A DNA stretch of 64,000 nt from Denitratimonas sp037478135 (GTDB lineage Bacteria; Pseudomonadota; Gammaproteobacteria; Xanthomonadales; Xanthomonadaceae): the NCBI RefSeq assembly GCF_037478135.1, contig NZ_JBBHDV010000003.1, positions 1 to 64,000 on the forward strand. Direction: 5' to 3'. Under the pieces are notes generated by a model, which worked only from the letters and a program-made list of their open reading frames with translations, ran no database searches and was not told the DNA's origin. Below, one piece after another: positions 61,501-64,000 of the stretch (position 1 is its first letter; every line of letters begins with the position of its first letter). The position numbers and the translations under genes were made by a program.

Positions 61501-64000
61501 TCAATCCCGGCCTTCATCCAGCGCCGCGCGCACCGCATCGCGCGGCAGCGATCCGCTCAGATGCAGGTGGCCGGCGTCCAGCATCGCCGGCAGCTGGCGG
61601 CGCCAGTCCAGCGGCAGTGGTTCGGATGCGCCGGCGTGGATCCCGACCCAGCCGTTGCGGCCGGCGCGCTTGGCGGCGTACAGCGCCAGATCCGCCAGTT
61701 CCACCACATCGCTCCAGCTGGTCTGGTGGGGAAACGCGGTCTGCAGTGGGAACGTTGCCTGGCCCAGTGAGCAGGAGCGGTGCAGGCGGCGCCGGTCGGG
61801 CAGTTCGAAGGCGCGGCTGCCGATGGCCTGCACCACGCGGTCGGCCAGTTCGGCGGCATGGCGGCGGGTGGCGTGGCGCGCGACGACGAGGAACTCTTCG
61901 CCACCCCAGCGCACCAGATGGTCGCTGTCGCGGAAGCAGTCGTGCAGGCGCTGCGCCACCTGCATCAGCACCGCATCGCCGGCGGCGTGGCCGTATTCGT
62001 CGTTGACCTGCTTGAAGTGGTCGATGTCGACCATGAAGAACAGCAGATCAGCCTGCGCCGCGTTGCGGCCTTCGGTGCTGGCGGCGTCGTGGCGTTGCAG
62101 GCTCTGCGCCACGTCGGCCTCGATGTGGGCGGCGAAGTAGCGCCGGTTGCGCAAGCCGGTGAGCGGGTCGGTGAGGCTGGCTTCCTCCAGTGCCTGCGAC
62201 TTTTCACGCAGTGCGATCGAGACATCCTGCAATTCCCGGGTGCGTGCGGTGACGTGCTGCTCCAGCTCGTGCTGGCGCCGGCGCAGCCAGCGCGTGCGTT
62301 GATGGATCAACGCGTGCAGCAGCACGAACAGCAGTGCCAATGCAGCCAGCCGCGCCCACCAGGTCTGCCACCAGGCCGGATACACGCGCAGTGGCAACGA
62401 CAGCAATTGATCTCCGGACTGGCTCGCGCGCGGGTTGCTGCGTAGTTCGAAACGGTAATTGCCGGGCGCCAGGTTGGCGAAGGTCGCGACGCGGTAATCG
62501 GCCGTCGTCGTGGTCCAGTCCTCACGCTCGCCCAGCAGGCGGTAGGCGTACTGGATGCGGTCGGGCGCGTTGTAATCGAGCGCGGCGAATTCGATTGCGA
62601 GGCTGCGCTGGCCGGGCACCAGTTCCACGCCTTCCATGCCGAGTGCCTGCGGCGTGCTGGTGCCGTCGATACGCAGATCAGTGATGGCCAGCGGCGGCGC
62701 GTGGTCGGAAAGCTGGAAATGTTCCGGCAGCACCGCGACCAGCGCCTGTGTGCCGCCGAACAGCAGGATGCCGTCGCGGGTCTGCGCATAGGCGCGGAAC
62801 CAGGGCGAGCCCAGTTCCACACCATCGCTGGGGCCCAGCGTCAGTACCCGCTCCAGCGCGGGATCCAGAACGTGGCTTTGCGTCCAGAGCCGGCCTTGCG
62901 CATCGCGCAGCAGATTGGCGCCGAAAGGCTGGCCGGGCAGACCGTGCCTGCTGCTGATGGCTTCGACGGTTTCGCGGCCTTCGGTGTCCAGCTTCAACTG
63001 GAACAGGCCCGATGGGGTATCGAACCAGACACTGCCATCGTCATCGACCAGCAGGCCGAGCACGTCCGGGTTGTGCCCACGCGCCGGGTGCGCGGCTTCG
63101 ATCCGGCGCGGTTGCGCATCGGGATCATCCAGCAGCGCGAGGCCGGATTCGCTGCCGATCCACAGGCGTTGTGCGGCATCCAGACCCAGCGCATTGATGT
63201 CGCCACGCAACGACGTGGCCGCATCGCCGGATTTGCGTTCCAGTGCCGTCGCGCCGGGCCGGTGCCGCCACAGGCCATCTTCGGCGGCGATCCACAAATC
63301 ACCGCGCGGATCGGCCAGCAGGCGTCGCACGCGCCCGGTGTCCAATACGAAATCCTGCAACGGTCCGTTTTCGGCGGCGCGGCGGAAAAGTCCCGCATCG
63401 CTGCCGATCCACAGCGCACCATCGACGGTTTCCGCCAGCCCGGTGATACGCACGCCGCGCAGCAGCGGCTGGCCGTTTTCATCGCGCAATACATCCTGCG
63501 GTTGCAGCGCGGCATCAAGCACCGCGATGCCGCGCCCCTGGGTGCCGAGCAGGATGCGGCCGTTCGCGAGCACCGCGATGGCGCGCACGCTCAGATCGTC
63601 CGGCGCGTCATCGACGGCGGCGAAGGCATGGCGGTCGCGCAGGCGGAAGGCGGTATTGCGCGAGTTGTGCCGCTGCACCCCGCCGCCATAACTGCCAACC
63701 CAGAACTGTTCGCCGCGATCGCGCAACAGGGCGCGGACTTCGCCATTGGCCAGCGAGGCGGGGTTGCCGGGCTGGTGGCGAAGATGATGCAGCAGCCGGC
63801 CATCGCTGATGGCGCGGATCTCCACGCCGTTGGCGCGCCCGGCCCAGAGCTGGTCCGGCCCGGTCTGGAGCAGGGCATAGATCGCGGCATTGCCCGCATC
63901 CGCGATCGGCTGTGCGATGGCGTTTTCATCACCGGCGGCGATGCGCCACAGCCGGCCATCGCGGCTGCCGACCCATATCTGCCCGTCATCGCTTTGGAGC
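61501..64000 (-). CDS. Diguanylate cyclase with propeller sensor (N-terminus beyond window)
   Basis: At least 832 residues; the frame stays open to the window edge, so start and signal peptide are missing. The visible N-terminal part is a two-component-regulator-type beta-propeller (repeats such as DGQIWVGSRDGRLWRI, DLWIAAEDGLWRH, LWIGSESGLALLDD), followed by a Y_Y_Y domain (LDYNAPDRIQYAYRLLG), a membrane helix (about WARLAALALLFVLLHALI), a coiled coil and a GGDEF domain with active site GGEEF and an RxxD inhibitory site (RDSD) five residues before it. It would make cyclic di-GMP in response to a periplasmic ligand. The GGEEF and I-site are intact, so it should be active and product-inhibited. 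Confidence 0.9.
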   Translation of the reverse strand, partial: LQSDDGQIWVGSRDGRLWRIAAGDENAIAQPIADAGNAAIYALLQTGPDQLWAGRANGVEIRAISDGRLLHHLRHQPGNPASLANGEVRALLRDRGEQFWVGSYGGGVQRHNSRNTAFRLRDRHAFAAVDDAPDDLSVRAIAVLANGRILLGTQGRGIAVLDAALQPQDVLRDENGQPLLRGVRITGLAETVDGALWIGSDAGLFRRAAENGPLQDFVLDTGRVRRLLADPRGDLWIAAEDGLWRHRPGATALERKSGDAATSLRGDINALGLDAAQRLWIGSESGLALLDDPDAQPRRIEAAHPARGHNPDVLGLLVDDDGSVWFDTPSGLFQLKLDTEGRETVEAISSRHGLPGQPFGANLLRDAQGRLWTQSHVLDPALERVLTLGPSDGVELGSPWFRAYAQTRDGILLFGGTQALVAVLPEHFQLSDHAPPLAITDLRIDGTSTPQALGMEGVELVPGQRSLAIEFAALDYNAPDRIQYAYRLLGEREDWTTTTADYRVATFANLAPGNYRFELRSNPRASQSGDQLLSLPLRVYPAWWQTWWARLAALALLFVLLHALIHQRTRWLRRRQHELEQHVTARTRELQDVSIALREKSQALEEASLTDPLTGLRNRRYFAAHIEADVAQSLQRHDAASTEGRNAAQADLLFFMVDIDHFKQVNDEYGHAAGDAVLMQVAQRLHDCFRDSDHLVRWGGEEFLVVARHATRRHAAELADRVVQAIGSRAFELPDRRRLHRSCSLGQATFPLQTAFPHQTSWSDVVELADLALYAAKRAGRNGWVGIHAGASEPLPLDWRRQLPAMLDAGHLHLSGSLPRDAVRAALDEGRD

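Overview
The window is one high-GC (roughly 65-70%) stretch of a Gram-negative gammaproteobacterial chromosome, most likely from the order Lysobacterales (Xanthomonadales). Grounds for this: an Xps-type type II secretion operon in the order E-F-G-H-I-J-K-L-M-N-D with an XpsN-like protein instead of GspC; the holC-pepA / lptF-lptG divergent arrangement; and dispersed intergenic repeats of the kind seen in xanthomonads (AGGAGCGGCCTTGGCCGCGA units, GGGAATGGGGAAT palindromes, CTCCCTCTCCC hairpins). No rRNA, tRNA, CRISPR array or complete insertion sequence was seen.

Layout. 1-500: two copies of a 313-bp-period repeat. 503-2067: EF-P-like YeiP and a short-chain dehydrogenase (minus strand). 2821-9441: a 2206-residue secreted protein made of bacterial Ig-like, MBG and DUF11-type domains, closed by a strong terminator. 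9589-16463: an aminotransferase, holC and pepA opposite lptF-lptG, an RDD membrane protein and a hicAB toxin-antitoxin pair. 16586-22432: xerD, dsbC, purL. 22432-35025: a membrane protein, the eleven-gene T2SS operon and a terminal lipoprotein, almost all overlapping or abutting. 35252-39767: a lower-GC block with a probable abundant surface protein, a second secreted protein and a periplasmic PpiC isomerase. 39861-46415: a polysaccharide export and decoration cluster (Wzm, Wzt with C-terminal substrate domain, two GT2 glycosyltransferases, a methyltransferase, and a PqqD-like/GT-like protein). 46700-64000: housekeeping and accessory genes: a lipoprotein phosphodiesterase, a Ser/Thr kinase fused to an FGE-sulfatase domain, a serine hydrolase, hutU, a Phd-ParE module, an amino acid permease, a 14-repeat RCC1 protein, a FUSC efflux-like protein, a His-rich periplasmic protein, and a diguanylate cyclase with an extracytoplasmic propeller sensor that runs off the right edge.

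Most striking observation: repeat elements have landed in frame inside essential-type genes. In gspJ a 324-bp (108-codon) segment bounded by an 8-bp direct repeat splits the prepilin leader; removing it restores a canonical leader MKRRG followed by FTLLE. In purL a ~99-nt palindromic element adds ~33 residues, and a relative of that element lies between gspE and gspF.

The T2SS operon, the large secreted proteins (Ig-like, RCC1, 600-residue surface protein), the periplasmic folding factors (DsbC, PpiC) and the LPS/polysaccharide export genes (LptFG, Wzm/Wzt) together suggest an organism that invests heavily in its cell surface and secretome.
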